NCBI RefSeq assembly: GCF_017874545.1 | Contig: NZ_JAGGLT010000006.1 | Coordinates: 1 to 64,000, forward strand | Reading direction: 5' to 3' | DNA: 64,000 nt | Source: Thermoanaerobacterium butyriciformans | GTDB taxonomy: Bacteria > Bacillota > Thermoanaerobacteria > Thermoanaerobacterales > Thermoanaerobacteraceae | Shown here: positions 25,086-34,459 of the stretch, one piece after another | How the letters are laid out: each line of letters starts with the position of its first letter | Numbering within the stretch: position 1 is the stretch's first letter | Program-made: the position numbers and the translations under genes | Notes under the pieces: generated by a model | Told to the model about the DNA's origin: nothing | What the model saw: the letters and a program-made list of their open reading frames with translations, nothing else | Database searches by the model: none

Positions 25086-26164
25086 TATAAACTTCTAGAT
25101 AAATCATCAATCTTTTTTAATACGCGATCTTTTTCACTGCCTTCTAATATGACAGGCCTAAAATCATTCCTCTCTTTTACAGACGAAATCGATATAGGTA
25201 TCAAATTCATATTTGACGATTCAATTAAACTTTTCGTTTCATCAAATGTAAAAGTCTGTTGAAAAATAAATGCATCCTTGTCTGAAGGATTTCTATTGCC
25301 GCCAAAGATGAAATTGCCAAGTGAATACACTATGTACCTCCCATTGTATTTTTCTATGCCTTCAATGACATGTGGATGTGTACCCAAAACAAGATCTGCA
25401 CCTTCATCCACTGCATAACGACCTATCGCAACCTGTGTCTTATTTGGATAATACTTTCCCTCATCCCCCCAGTGAAAACATACGATGACTAAGTTAGCTT
25501 GCTTTTTCATATCTTGAATGTCTTCACTTATCTGCTTTTTTAAATCATTAGGGAAGCTCCAACCTGTATATCCAAGAACTCCAACTTTTATTCCATTTAC
25601 ATCCTTTATGTATTTATATCCATACCCAAAATAGCCTATACCTGCTTTTCTAAGTGTATAAACTGTGTCATCAAATCCTTGCCTTCCATAGTCAAACGAG
25701 TGATTGTTGGCAAGATTTACAGCATCGATCCCACCATCTTTTAAGATATTAACATAAAGTGGATTGCCTTTAAATCTGTATTCTTTATCAGCTTCTTTTA
25801 CTGCATTTGTAAATGTTCCTTCCAGATTGACTATTGTAAGGTCATCCTTTTTAAAGATGTCTTTCACATTTTGAGTAAAATATCCGTAATCTCCATTATG
25901 GTTTTTAAATTCAGAGTCAAATGTATACTCATCGCCAAAGCTTTCGTCAGATCCCAATGTGGTGTCACCTGCAGCACTTATGGTTATCTCTACATCGCTA
26001 TTTCTATCTTTATCATTATTAAGTAAAGGAGAACTGTATGAGGACTTACTACTTTTTAATTTAGAAGCTTCTTTGGCTGCATTGCTTTTCCCCACCGTCA
26101 TTTCATACGATATTACAAAAGCGATAATCATTATTAACAAAGAAACTATGAATTTTCTCATCAA
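25085..26164 (-). CDS. CapA-family metallophosphatase-like membrane protein
   Basis: The 359-residue protein has an N-terminal membrane anchor (FIVSLLIMIIAFVISYEM) and a PGA_cap (CapA) domain: SAAGDTTLGSDESFGD, VNLEGTFT, NLANNHSFDYG, VCFHWGDEGK and LGTHPHVIEGIEKYNGRYIVYSLGNF. CapA takes part in poly-gamma-glutamate capsule export in bacilli, and homologues in clostridia are often involved in other cell-surface polymers. No capB, capC or capE is adjacent, so a poly-glutamate role is unlikely here. It is monocistronic and ends against the pan operon terminator. Confidence 0.88.
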   Translation of the reverse strand: MMRKFIVSLLIMIIAFVISYEMTVGKSNAAKEASKLKSSKSSYSSPLLNNDKDRNSDVEITISAAGDTTLGSDESFGDEYTFDSEFKNHNGDYGYFTQNVKDIFKKDDLTIVNLEGTFTNAVKEADKEYRFKGNPLYVNILKDGGIDAVNLANNHSFDYGRQGFDDTVYTLRKAGIGYFGYGYKYIKDVNGIKVGVLGYTGWSFPNDLKKQISEDIQDMKKQANLVIVCFHWGDEGKYYPNKTQVAIGRYAVDEGADLVLGTHPHVIEGIEKYNGRYIVYSLGNFIFGGNRNPSDKDAFIFQQTFTFDETKSLIESSNMNLIPISISSVKERNDFRPVILEGSEKDRVLKKIDDLSRSL

Positions 26165-26241
26165 TGTCCACCCCTTTTATCCCAACTTTAATTATATAAT
26201 ATTTTACAAATCAGTAATAATTAATAAATTATAAAATTTAT

Positions 26242-26272
26242 AAAAAATATGAGCGTACGCGTATGTACGCCC
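26242..26272 (-). terminator. Terminator after tyrS
   Basis: On the minus strand GGGCGTAC and GTACGCTC pair (one G-T) across a 6-nt loop, followed by ATATTTTTT. Confidence 0.75.
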
Positions 26273-26278
26273 ATTTAT

Positions 26279-27496
26279 TCATTGAATGACTATTTTGTTA
26301 TATGATTTTTTCCCTCTTCTAACAAGCATGTAACCTTGTTTAAACATATCTTCCGTCACTACAGCATTTATATCTTTTACATTCTCATCATTTACATAAA
26401 GACCGCCTTGAGTAATCAGCCTTCTTCCTTCACTTTTTGAAGGAATTATGCCAGTCTTTACAAGTACGTCCAACAAATTTGATCCTAACATACTGCTTGT
26501 AATTGTCGATGTTGGTACATTGCTTAAATCTCCACTGCCTTCAAACAAGGCTTCTGCCGCTTTTTGGGCTTTTCTAGCTTCATCCTCACCGTGTACAAGT
26601 TTTGTAACTTCGTACGCTAGAACTTTTTTAGCTTCGTTTATCTCCTTATCTTTTAAAGAACCAAGCCTTCTTACCTCATCCATCGGCAAAAATGTCAATA
26701 GTGAAAGGCACTTTTCAACATCCGAATCATCTACATTTCGCCAGTATTGATAAAAATCATATGGAGGCGTCTTTTCGGCATCAAGCCATACTGCCCCTTT
26801 TTCAGTCTTGCCCATCTTCTTTCCCTCGCTGGTAGTAAGAAGTGTAAATGTCATGCCGTACACCTGTTTTCCTTCTTTTCTTCTTACTAGATCGACACCT
26901 GCTAATATGTTGGACCATTGATCATCGCCGCCCATCTGAAGTACGCAGCCGTACTTCTTATTAAGCATCAGAAAATCGTACGCCTGCATAAGCATGTAAT
27001 TAAACTCTAAGAATGACAGACCCCTTTCAAGTCTCGTCTTGAAGCATTCCGCTGTAAGCATCTTATTTACAGAAAAATGTACCCCTATATCTCTCAAAAA
27101 TTCTACATAATTAAGATTCAAAAGCCAGTCTGCATTATTGGCCAGTATCGCTTTGCCATCAGAAAAATCTATAAAGCGGCTCATTTGTTTCTTAAAAGCC
27201 TCGGCATTGTGTGATATCTCCTCTTTTGTAAGCATTTTCCTCATATCTGTCTTGCCGGTTGGATCTCCTACCATGGCAGTTCCACCGCCAATGAGTGCAA
27301 TAGGTCTGTGTCCTGCTCTTTGCATATGAGCCATTACCATTAGCTGCAAAAAATGTCCAACATGCAGACTATCTGCTGTTGGGTCAAATCCTATGTAAAA
27401 AGTCACCTTCTCTTTCTCAAGCAACTCCTTTATCTCATCTTCATGCGTCATCTGCTGTATAAAATTTCTCTCTTTCAATACATCAAAAACCGACAT
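26279..27496 (-). CDS. tyrS: Tyrosyl-tRNA synthetase
   Basis: A class I synthetase of 405 residues when started at the ATG with AGGAGGTC 8 bp ahead. The HIGH-like motif is HVGH ([10 protein letters not shown]), and the KMSKS-like motif is [32 protein letters not shown] contains the tyrosine-pocket residues. The C-terminal S4 RNA-binding domain covers about the last 65 residues. It is 20 bp downstream of an HD-hydrolase gene and likely shares its transcript. There is no T-box leader in front. Confidence 0.96.
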   Translation of the reverse strand: MSVFDVLKERNFIQQMTHEDEIKELLEKEKVTFYIGFDPTADSLHVGHFLQLMVMAHMQRAGHRPIALIGGGTAMVGDPTGKTDMRKMLTKEEISHNAEAFKKQMSRFIDFSDGKAILANNADWLLNLNYVEFLRDIGVHFSVNKMLTAECFKTRLERGLSFLEFNYMLMQAYDFLMLNKKYGCVLQMGGDDQWSNILAGVDLVRRKEGKQVYGMTFTLLTTSEGKKMGKTEKGAVWLDAEKTPPYDFYQYWRNVDDSDVEKCLSLLTFLPMDEVRRLGSLKDKEINEAKKVLAYEVTKLVHGEDEARKAQKAAEALFEGSGDLSNVPTSTITSSMLGSNLLDVLVKTGIIPSKSEGRRLITQGGLYVNDENVKDINAVVTEDMFKQGYMLVRRGKKSYNKIVIQ

Positions 27497-27552
27497 CAAA
27501 TTGACCTCCTGTTTTTCTTTATATTTTATCAAAGATTTTATGCAAGTAAAAG

Positions 27553-28143
27553 CTATCTTTCAATATATCCCTTATTTATAGAGTCTTCCAATATATCATT
27601 GATAAACTTCCATAATTCCGGTGCAATTTCACTTACAATTTTATTTCTCTCAAGCACTTGATGACTTTTAACGCCGTGCTCTCTCCATGAATGTCCCTTC
27701 GTATAATAATTATGTATTATTGGCTGCATTCTATCAAGGGCAGATGCAAACTTCGCATCAGGCGTTTTGCGCTCCTCAAATTCATCCCATAAAGCTCTTA
27801 TCTCATCTGCCTGGTCTTTCGGCAAAATATTAAATATCCTCTCTGCCGCTTTCTTTTCCCTCTCTGACTTGTCTTCATATCCTTTTTCATCATATACAAA
27901 TGTATCACCAGCATCAATCTCCACTATATCGTGTACAAGAACCATCTTAATCACATGGCTAACATCGACTTTCTCCTTTGCGTATTCTGAAAGAACCATC
28001 GCCATCATTGCAAGGTGCCACGAATGTTCAGCATCATTTTCGTGCCGCGTGCCATCGATAAGAAGAGTCTGCCTAAAAATTTGCTTTATCTTATCGATTT
28101 CCTTTAAAAAGTCTATTTGTTTTTTAAGCCTTTCATTATCCAT
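27553..28143 (-). CDS. HD-domain phosphohydrolase (YfbR/HDDC2-like)
   Basis: The 196-residue protein matches the HD group of nucleoside-5'-phosphatases: [42 protein letters not shown] and [11 protein letters not shown], with conserved histidines and aspartates as metal ligands. Members dephosphorylate deoxynucleoside monophosphates. The start at the ATG giving MDNERL is preferred with AGGGG 9 bp upstream. It precedes tyrS by 56 bp on the same strand, probably in one transcript. Confidence 0.88.
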   Translation of the reverse strand: MDNERLKKQIDFLKEIDKIKQIFRQTLLIDGTRHENDAEHSWHLAMMAMVLSEYAKEKVDVSHVIKMVLVHDIVEIDAGDTFVYDEKGYEDKSEREKKAAERIFNILPKDQADEIRALWDEFEERKTPDAKFASALDRMQPIIHNYYTKGHSWREHGVKSHQVLERNKIVSEIAPELWKFINDILEDSINKGYIER

Positions 28144-28190
28144 CAACATTAACCCCTTTTCATGCATATATGTTTATTATATATCAAAGA

Positions 28191-28234
28191 TTTGATGAAA
28201 AAAAGCATGCCTAAGCATGCTTTTTTTCATCAAA
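28191..28234. terminator. 20-bp perfect inverted repeat, terminator of aconitase gene
   Basis: Two 20-nt arms (28191-28210 and 28215-28234), each ending in GCATGC, are exact reverse complements across a 4-nt loop. The arms contain A7/T7 runs, so the hairpin ends in a U-run on the minus strand. Its 3' arm covers the last codons and stop of the aconitase gene. Confidence 0.88.
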
Positions 28235-30152
28235 CTTTATCTTTTTTCTTAACGTAATTTATGAGTCCGCCTTCTATCAAGATTTCACGATTTCTGTCGG
28301 TGACATCCAGATCCACTTCAAATTTATATCCTTTTGTCACATTATCTACAACAATCTTGCCTTTTGACATAACTTGATTTACAGCATCTTCAATCTTTAG
28401 CACATCGCCTTGGTCGATTTTATCATAATCTTCATCATTTACAAATGTAAGCGGGAGAATGCCGCTATTTATAAGGTTTGCCTTGTGTATCCTTGCAAAA
28501 GACTTTGCTATTACAGCTTTGACACCTAGTTGAAGCGGTGCTAATGCTGCATGTTCTCTGCTGGAACCTTGACCGTAGTTGTTTCCTCCAATTATAATAC
28601 CGCCGCCATTTTCTAAAGCTCTCTTTGAAAAGTCAGGATCTATCGTCTCAAAACAATGCTTCGAAAGCTCAGGTATATTTGATCTCAATGGCAAAAGTTT
28701 CGCATTTGACGGCATAATATGGTCTGTCGTTATGTCATCACCTACTTTTATCAAAACAACCTTTTCGATGTCAGATAGATGCGTATTCAATGGAAAAGGC
28801 TTTATATTTGGACCTCTTACCACCTCAAATTCATCTGCGTTGACTGGTGGCTTTATTATCATATTATCATTCACCAAAAATTCATTTGGCATTTCAATCT
28901 TTATTTCTTCACCTAGCTCCCTAGGATCAATGAGGTAACCAGCTAATGCAGATGCAGCAGCTACTTCTGGGCTTACTAAATATACTTTTGCTGACTTTGT
29001 GCCACACCTACCATAAAAATTCCTATTAAATGTCCTAAGCGATATGGCATTTGTAGCAGGCGCTTGACCCATGCCTATACACGGACCACAGGCTGTCTCT
29101 AAAATCCTTGCACCGGCTGAAATCATATCTGATAAAGCACCGTTTTTTGCAAGCATGTTTAAAACCTGCCTTGAACCAGGTGATATGACCAAGCTTACCC
29201 CTTCTGCTATGAGTCCCCCTTTTAATATTGCAGCTACCTTCATCATATCCATGTACGATGAATTTGTGCAAGAACCAATGGCTACTTGATCAACTTTTAA
29301 CTTACCCGCGTCTTTTACCTTTATAACATTGTCAGGACTGTGAGGCAGTGCAACCATCGGCTCTAATTCGTCAAGATTTATTTCTATCACACCATCGTAT
29401 TCCGCATCATCGTCTGGCAACAATGCTTCAAAGTCATCTTCTCTCTTTTGGGCTTTTAAAAATTCATACGTGCGAAAGTCAGATGGGAAGATAGATGTCG
29501 TTGCGCCAAGCTCTGCTCCCATATTTGTGATTGTAGCTCTTTCAGGCACAGACAGCGTTGCAACACCATCTCCAGAATACTCAAATATCTTGCCCACTCC
29601 ACCTTTTACAGTAAGCCTTCTTAAAAGCTCAAGTATAATATCTTTAGAAGATACCCACGGTTTTAGCTTTCCCGTAAGTCTAACATTAATCACTTCTGGC
29701 ATTACCAATCTATAAGGCTCACCTGCCATAGCCAGTGCCACATCTAATCCACCTGCACCTATTGCCAGCATACCTATACCACCGCCTGTCGGTGTATGGC
29801 TGTCAGAACCTAAAAGAGTCTTTCCTGGTTTACCAAACCTTTCAAGGTGGACTTGATGACATATGCCATTTCCAGGCCTTGAAAAGTATATTCCGTGTTT
29901 TGCAGCAACAGTCTGAATGTACTTGTGATCATCTGCATTCTCAAAGCCTTCCTGCAGCATATTGTGGTCAACGTATGCGACAGAAAGCTCTGTCTTGACT
30001 TTGTCAACTCCTAAAGCTTCCAGTTCCAAATAAGCCATAGTACCTGTAGAATCTTGTGTCAGCGTCTGATCTATTTTAATAGCTATTTCATGACCTTTTA
30101 TAAGTTCACCATCTACTAAATGTTTTTTCAATATTTTCTGCGTTAAATTCAC
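28230..30152 (-). CDS. Aconitate hydratase
   Basis: A monomeric aconitase of 640 residues that isomerises citrate to isocitrate. The [4Fe-4S] cysteines are visible as SCTNSS (about residue 295) and ACGPCIGMG (about residue 355); other landmarks are LGSDSHTPTGGGIGM, NRNFYGRCG, DITTDHIMPSN and NNYGQGSSREHA in the swivelling C-terminal domain. The length and sequence type fit the anaerobic short aconitases (about 640 residues) rather than the 890-residue AcnA. It lies 18 bp downstream of the citrate/homocitrate synthase-like gene in one operon, pointing to 2-oxoglutarate synthesis. Confidence 0.95.
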   Translation of the reverse strand: MNLTQKILKKHLVDGELIKGHEIAIKIDQTLTQDSTGTMAYLELEALGVDKVKTELSVAYVDHNMLQEGFENADDHKYIQTVAAKHGIYFSRPGNGICHQVHLERFGKPGKTLLGSDSHTPTGGGIGMLAIGAGGLDVALAMAGEPYRLVMPEVINVRLTGKLKPWVSSKDIILELLRRLTVKGGVGKIFEYSGDGVATLSVPERATITNMGAELGATTSIFPSDFRTYEFLKAQKREDDFEALLPDDDAEYDGVIEINLDELEPMVALPHSPDNVIKVKDAGKLKVDQVAIGSCTNSSYMDMMKVAAILKGGLIAEGVSLVISPGSRQVLNMLAKNGALSDMISAGARILETACGPCIGMGQAPATNAISLRTFNRNFYGRCGTKSAKVYLVSPEVAAASALAGYLIDPRELGEEIKIEMPNEFLVNDNMIIKPPVNADEFEVVRGPNIKPFPLNTHLSDIEKVVLIKVGDDITTDHIMPSNAKLLPLRSNIPELSKHCFETIDPDFSKRALENGGGIIIGGNNYGQGSSREHAALAPLQLGVKAVIAKSFARIHKANLINSGILPLTFVNDEDYDKIDQGDVLKIEDAVNQVMSKGKIVVDNVTKGYKFEVDLDVTDRNREILIEGGLINYVKKKDKV

Positions 30153-30170
30153 TTGTCATCCCCCTTTACG

Positions 30171-31322
30171 CTAAATTGCCTTTATCTTAGATATATGCTC
30201 TTCATACAGATATATCAATTCTTTATCAAAAAGCGGCCTCTTAAGCTGAATTGACAAACTTCTCACATATGGTAAGAGTTCTTTTGCTTCATTTTCAGGC
30301 AATGTCCTGCCGTATTCTTTAAATTTATTTATAAGTGCAGCCGTACCTGAATGTTTACCTATTACAATCTGTCTTTCAAGACCTACTTCATCTGGATCAA
30401 AAATCTCGTAAGTATGCGGATCTTTCAATGCACCATCAACGTGAATTCCAGATTCATGTGCAAAAACATTGGTACCCACAATTGCTTTCCACGATGGAAG
30501 CGGTCTGCCTGAAGCGGTAGATACGTACTCAGATAATTCTCTAAATCTCTTCGTATCTATTCCGATGTCATACTTATACACATGCTTTAGAGCCATTACA
30601 ACTTCCTCTAATGCTGCATTTCCGGCTCTTTCTCCAAGTCCATTTACCGTAACACCTATAAAATTAGCCCCGGCTTTAAACCCAGCAAGAGCATTTGCCG
30701 TCGCCATTCCAAAATCGTTGTGGGTGTGCATTTCAATATCTATATCGATAGATTCTTTTATCCTTTTTATTATGTCGTATGTTTTAAATGGATCTAATAT
30801 ACCCACCGTATCGCAAAATCTTAGTCTATCTGCACCGGCCTCTTTTGCACATTTTGCAAATTCTATGAGAAAATCTATATCTGTCCTTGATGCATCTTCT
30901 GCATTTACAGATACATAAACGCCTTCTTTTTTAGCAAATTGGACGGCACTTGTCATGTGATCTAAAACCCACTGCCTTGAAGTCCTAAGTTTGTGCTCTA
31001 TGTGTATATCTGATGTTGATATTGAAATCGCAACGGCATCAACACCGCATTCCAATGATTCTTTTACGTCATCTATAACGGCTCTGTTCCATGCCATTAT
31101 GCTGGCATTCAGTCCAAGTTTTGCAATTTTTGCAATCGTCTCTTTCTCGTCGCCGCCCATCGTCGGGATTCCAACTTCCAGTTGATTCACACCTATTTCA
31201 TCAAGCATTTTCGCAATTCTAATTTTTTCACTATTAGCAAAAACGACACCTGCAGTTTGTTCTCCATCTCTCAGCGTTGTATCTACTAGGTACAATTTAC
31301 CATCCTCTTTTTTGAATTTCAT
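30171..31322 (-). CDS. Homocitrate synthase/NifV-like DRE-TIM enzyme, candidate Re-citrate synthase
   Basis: A 383-residue DRE-TIM metallolyase: LVDTTLRDGEQTAGVVF carries the catalytic Arg and metal Asp, RFCDTVGILDPF follows, and HTHNDFGMATANA supplies the metal histidines. The length and motifs match NifV-type homocitrate synthases and lack the C-terminal regulatory domain of LeuA. The operon partner is aconitase, and no Si-type citrate synthase is in the window. Work on anaerobes has shown that some members of this superfamily are Re-face citrate synthases, so citrate formation is a strong alternative to homocitrate. The ATG at 31322 has GGGGGAAG 4 bp upstream. Confidence 0.85.
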   Translation of the reverse strand: MKFKKEDGKLYLVDTTLRDGEQTAGVVFANSEKIRIAKMLDEIGVNQLEVGIPTMGGDEKETIAKIAKLGLNASIMAWNRAVIDDVKESLECGVDAVAISISTSDIHIEHKLRTSRQWVLDHMTSAVQFAKKEGVYVSVNAEDASRTDIDFLIEFAKCAKEAGADRLRFCDTVGILDPFKTYDIIKRIKESIDIDIEMHTHNDFGMATANALAGFKAGANFIGVTVNGLGERAGNAALEEVVMALKHVYKYDIGIDTKRFRELSEYVSTASGRPLPSWKAIVGTNVFAHESGIHVDGALKDPHTYEIFDPDEVGLERQIVIGKHSGTAALINKFKEYGRTLPENEAKELLPYVRSLSIQLKRPLFDKELIYLYEEHISKIKAI

Positions 31323-31362
31323 CGAACTTCCCCCTTCATAAAACAAAAAAACTTATGTATAT

Positions 31363-31391
31363 ATTTTATTCGTATAAAAAAATAAAGTCAA
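31363..31391 (-). promoter_or_regulatory. Promoter of the citrate-aconitase operon
   Basis: TTGACT (31391-31386) and TAAAAT (31368-31363) are 17 bp apart on the minus strand. Confidence 0.65.
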
Positions 31392-31393
31392 TA

Positions 31394-31429
31394 GTTTTTG
31401 CAATTTTTTATTTGTAAAATTGCAAAAAC
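31394..31429. repeat. Perfect 14-bp inverted repeat at the citrate-operon promoter
   Basis: GTTTTTGCAATTTT (31394-31407) and AAAATTGCAAAAAC (31416-31429) are exact reverse complements with an 8-bp centre. The repeat ends 2 bp before the -35 element, the classic position of an activator or repressor site. Each arm contains the small palindrome TTGCAA. Confidence 0.7.
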
Positions 31430-31456
31430 CAGATTACATATGCTAATCTGGTTTTT
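31424..31456 (-). terminator. Terminator of the GlcNAc PTS/antiterminator operon
   Basis: An AAAACCAGATTA/TAATCTGGTTTT stem with a 7-nt loop and a U-run on both strands lies just after the antiterminator stop codon. Confidence 0.85.
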
Positions 31457-31457
31457 A

Positions 31458-32279
31458 TCAATCATTTATCAATCTTTGAATGTGTATGGCAAGATAGCCT
31501 ATTTCATCTTCTGGTACATCCCTATCTAAAGAATTTCCTATGATTTGTGCAACATTTGTTGCTATTTTATATGCTTTTTTAAATTTTCTCTTTATTTGTA
31601 AAAGAAGTTCATTTGATATGGGCATGCCTCTCTCTATTCTGTCAATTGCAAATTTCAAATGCGTAATAAGCCTCAGATAATCAATAGAATCCGTCTCAAT
31701 CTTCCTGTCTATCATATTTTCTATATTTCTCACAAGTTCTGAAACAAGTCTTGTATTTTTCATGGTAACTGACACACCAGAATTTTCGAAAGCCGCATGA
31801 AGGTGCAGCGCAATAAATCCTGCTTCATCTTCAGGAAGCTTAATATTTAATCTATCACTTATGATATTAATGGCTTTAAGTGCTATTTTATAATCATCTT
31901 TATAAAGGGCACTTATTTCTTGGTTAAAGGGGTTTTTTATATCTATACCGCCTTTTATTCTCTCGATTGCAAATGCTATATGATCAGGCAGTGCTATGTG
32001 TATGTGCTCATTCAATTTCTTGCCCTTCACATTTTCAGCATATGCTATCAATTCCTCTGATATACCTATTATGTCGTTTCTTATATTTTCCAGCAGCTCG
32101 GAGAATTTTACCATGTTGGCTTTTTCTTGCAGATAATAAACTTTCTCAATTTTTTCACCTATCTTGTCTCCAAACTTTTTTGAAAAGCCTATACCTTTAC
32201 CGACAACTATACATTCAAGGTTTTTTTCATCATAAGCCATCACGACATTGTTATTCAATGCCTTAACTACTCTAAACAT
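31458..32279 (-). CDS. BglG/LicT/GlcT-family transcriptional antiterminator
   Basis: The 273-residue protein begins with the CAT RNA-binding domain (MFRVVKALNNNVVMAYD, VVGKGIGFSKKFGDKI) and has two PRD domains with conserved histidines (HIHIALPDHIAFAIERI, ALHLHAAFE, RLITHLKFAIDRIERG, ALYAIHIQRL-type LAIHIQRLI). Such proteins bind RAT elements and prevent termination when dephosphorylated by their PTS. It is the last gene of the PTS operon, whose leader, and that of the adjacent gene, carry matching RAT sequences. GGGAGGG lies just before the ATG. Confidence 0.93.
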   Translation of the reverse strand: MFRVVKALNNNVVMAYDEKNLECIVVGKGIGFSKKFGDKIGEKIEKVYYLQEKANMVKFSELLENIRNDIIGISEELIAYAENVKGKKLNEHIHIALPDHIAFAIERIKGGIDIKNPFNQEISALYKDDYKIALKAINIISDRLNIKLPEDEAGFIALHLHAAFENSGVSVTMKNTRLVSELVRNIENMIDRKIETDSIDYLRLITHLKFAIDRIERGMPISNELLLQIKRKFKKAYKIATNVAQIIGNSLDRDVPEDEIGYLAIHIQRLIND

Positions 32280-32326
32280 GACCCTCCCCCCTATAGTGCT
32301 AAAAATAAATATTTTCAAATTACTTT

Positions 32327-32815
32327 TTACTTTAGGCTAACTTTCATAATCTCTGTTTTCCCACTTTCAACGAAAATACCACTTTCTCTTTTCTTTATTT
32401 TATCCACAACTTCCATATTTGTTATAATTACTGGGCTTATTATAGAGTGGTTTTCTTTTATTTTTTCTATATCAAATTTTATCAATTTATCACCTATTTT
32501 TACATTTTGACCTTCTTTTACAAAGCTTTCAAAACCATCACCTTTCATTTCAACTGTATCCATTCCTATATGAATCAATATCTCAAGTCCACCAGATGAC
32601 TTTATCCCTACTGCATGTTTTGTTGGAAAAAGCTGAATAATCTCTCCATTTACTGGTGAATAAACAATACCTTCTTTAGGTTCAATAGCCACACCATCAC
32701 CAACCATTTTACCCGAAAATACTGGATCCGGGACATCTTCAATATTTATTAATTTGCCGTCAAATGGCGAAACAATACTCTCGCCTGAAAACTTCTTTTT
32801 AAATATATTGAACAT
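32327..32815 (-). CDS. PTS enzyme IIA, glucose family
   Basis: The 162-residue protein is a single-domain EIIA(Glc) homologue. It holds PVNGEIIQLFPTKHAVGI and the phosphorylated histidine in ILIHIGMDTVEMKGDGF. It receives phosphate from HPr and passes it to the EIIB domain of the adjacent permease. The ATG with an AAGGA site 9 bp upstream is chosen over an upstream start. It is encoded between the permease and the antiterminator. Confidence 0.95.
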   Translation of the reverse strand: MFNIFKKKFSGESIVSPFDGKLINIEDVPDPVFSGKMVGDGVAIEPKEGIVYSPVNGEIIQLFPTKHAVGIKSSGGLEILIHIGMDTVEMKGDGFESFVKEGQNVKIGDKLIKFDIEKIKENHSIISPVIITNMEVVDKIKKRESGIFVESGKTEIMKVSLK

Positions 32816-32892
32816 AAAAACCAATCCTTTCAATAAATATTGTGCATAAAATAATAATATATAATTTATTGTTAATAGTAAAATATATTTTA

Positions 32893-32910
32893 AGCGGCCG
32901 TAAGGCCGCT
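32893..32910 (-). promoter_or_regulatory. Intercistronic hairpin in the PTS operon
   Basis: AGCGGCC and GGCCGCT form a 7-bp stem with a 4-nt loop directly after the permease gene. The following TTAAAATA is too poor a U-run for full termination, so it may be partial or protect mRNA. Confidence 0.5.
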
Positions 32911-32915
32911 AATAA

Positions 32916-34304
32916 TTATTTCTTCTTCATCCTTTTCTGCATCTCTTGTGCAATTAAATCTGCTTTTGTACCTACGATAACTTGTAATGCTCCATTTCCC
33001 ATTCTTATGACGCCATTAGCACCTGCTTTTTTAAGCTCATCATCATTTATAACTGTATCATCTTTAACACTTAAGCGCAACCTTGTGATGCAGGATTCTA
33101 GTGATACGATATTGCCTGCCCCTCCTAAAAGTGCCAAATAATTCTGAGCCATCTCACCAATGTCTGAATTTGATAATTGCTCCGTAGTATCGCTGGTATC
33201 TTCATCTAATCTTCCTGGCGTCGGCAAATTCAATTTGACGATCAAGAAGTAGAAAATAAAGAAGTACACAACAGCATAAATTATACCAATAAGCAGTAAC
33301 AACAATGGTTTAGAAGATATGCCAAAGCTTAGTATATAATCTATTAGGCCTGCAGAAAATCCAAACCCCATTCTTATTCCTAATATATATGTTATGGCAA
33401 GGGACAAACCTGTTAAAATTGCATGAACCACATACAGCACAGGTGCCAAGAACATAAATGCAAATTCAATAGGTTCTGTTATACCTGTTAGAAAAGCTGT
33501 CAATGCCGCAGAAATCATAATCCCAGATACGGCTTTTCTGTTTTTGGGCTTAGCTGCCATTACCATAGCAAGTGCAGCAGCAGGTAATGCAAACATCATT
33601 ATCGGGTAAAATCCTGTCATAAATCTACCGGCAGTTGGGTCTCCTGCATAAAATCTATTTAAATCACCAGTGACAATTGCTCCAGATGCAGATTTAAATG
33701 AACCAAAAACAAACCAAACAAGGCTATTAATGACATGATGAAGTCCAACTGGAATAAGCAACCTGTTCAATACACCGTAAATGAATACGCCAAAGGCTCC
33801 CGCACTTATTATCCACTTTCCTAAGGCATAAATTACATTCTGTATAGGCGGCCATACATAACCTGCAGCAAAAGCCAATATCAAAGCTGCTAACGATGTT
33901 ATTATCGGTACAAATCTCTTTCCACCAAAGAAACCTAAAAAGTCAGGCAATTTTACGTCATGGTATCTATTGTACAAATAACCTGCTATAACACCTATTA
34001 AAATACCGCCAAGAACACCCATATTGATGTCTTTATTGATTGTGGTCGCACCTTTTGTCAAAACCAAATAACCAACCGTAGCTGCTAATCCAGCAACGCC
34101 ATCTCCACCAGCAAACCCTATTGCGATGCCTATTGCGAAGATAAGTGGCAAGTTGTCAAATATTGCACCACCGGCGTTTGTAATAAATGGAATGTTAAAA
34201 ACGTCCTTTGCTCCCAGCCTTAAAAGCAATGCCGCAGCAGGTAAAACGGCTATAGGAAGCATCAAGGCTTTGCCTAGCTTTTGTAAATTACCTAGTCCTT
34301 TCAT
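32916..34304 (-). CDS. nagE: PTS enzyme IICB, N-acetylglucosamine type
   Basis: The 462-residue permease has an EIIC membrane domain (about residues 1-375, roughly ten helices) and a C-terminal EIIB domain with phosphorylation cysteine in ESCITRLRLSVKD. GLHHVINSLVWFVFG and GDLNRFYAGDPTAGRFMTGFYPIMMFALP are the signatures that distinguish NagE from glucose PtsG (which has a different sequence after GLHH). It imports and phosphorylates GlcNAc; nagA in the same window makes the next enzyme. Its own promoter, a RAT element and a terminator precede it. Confidence 0.88.
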   Translation of the reverse strand: MKGLGNLQKLGKALMLPIAVLPAAALLLRLGAKDVFNIPFITNAGGAIFDNLPLIFAIGIAIGFAGGDGVAGLAATVGYLVLTKGATTINKDINMGVLGGILIGVIAGYLYNRYHDVKLPDFLGFFGGKRFVPIITSLAALILAFAAGYVWPPIQNVIYALGKWIISAGAFGVFIYGVLNRLLIPVGLHHVINSLVWFVFGSFKSASGAIVTGDLNRFYAGDPTAGRFMTGFYPIMMFALPAAALAMVMAAKPKNRKAVSGIMISAALTAFLTGITEPIEFAFMFLAPVLYVVHAILTGLSLAITYILGIRMGFGFSAGLIDYILSFGISSKPLLLLLIGIIYAVVYFFIFYFLIVKLNLPTPGRLDEDTSDTTEQLSNSDIGEMAQNYLALLGGAGNIVSLESCITRLRLSVKDDTVINDDELKKAGANGVIRMGNGALQVIVGTKADLIAQEMQKRMKKK

Positions 34305-34334
34305 GATAATACCTCCTTAATTTTAAATTGGCAT

Positions 34335-34397
34335 AAAAAAGAGCTGGAAAGGTATCAAAACCTAACCAGCTCATGCCTGCTTTACCAGTAACACGCT
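34335..34397 (-). promoter_or_regulatory. RAT antiterminator site and terminator upstream of nagE
   Basis: On the minus strand the RAT (34397-34369) contains GTGTTACTGGTAAAGCAGGCA, close to the LicT/GlcT RAT consensus. It shares GAGC with the terminator stem GAGCTGG/CCAGCTC (34366-34372 and 34341-34347), followed by TTTTTT. Bound antiterminator would stop this hairpin from forming. Confidence 0.9.
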
Positions 34398-34427
34398 GTA
34401 AAGATCATTTATTCGTTTACAATATTA

Positions 34428-34456
34428 ATTATAAACCACTTTGTTTATCCTGTCAA
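34428..34456 (-). promoter_or_regulatory. Promoter of the nagE operon
   Basis: A consensus TTGACA (34456-34451), 17 bp, TATAAT (34433-34428). It lies between the end of the upstream gene and the RAT. Confidence 0.9.
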
Positions 34457-34459
34457 TAC

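Noticed and set aside
28168-28197. Possible T-box leader for tyrS
   Set aside because: The space ahead of the HD-hydrolase/tyrS transcript is far too short for a T-box, and no specifier or antiterminator sequence is present.
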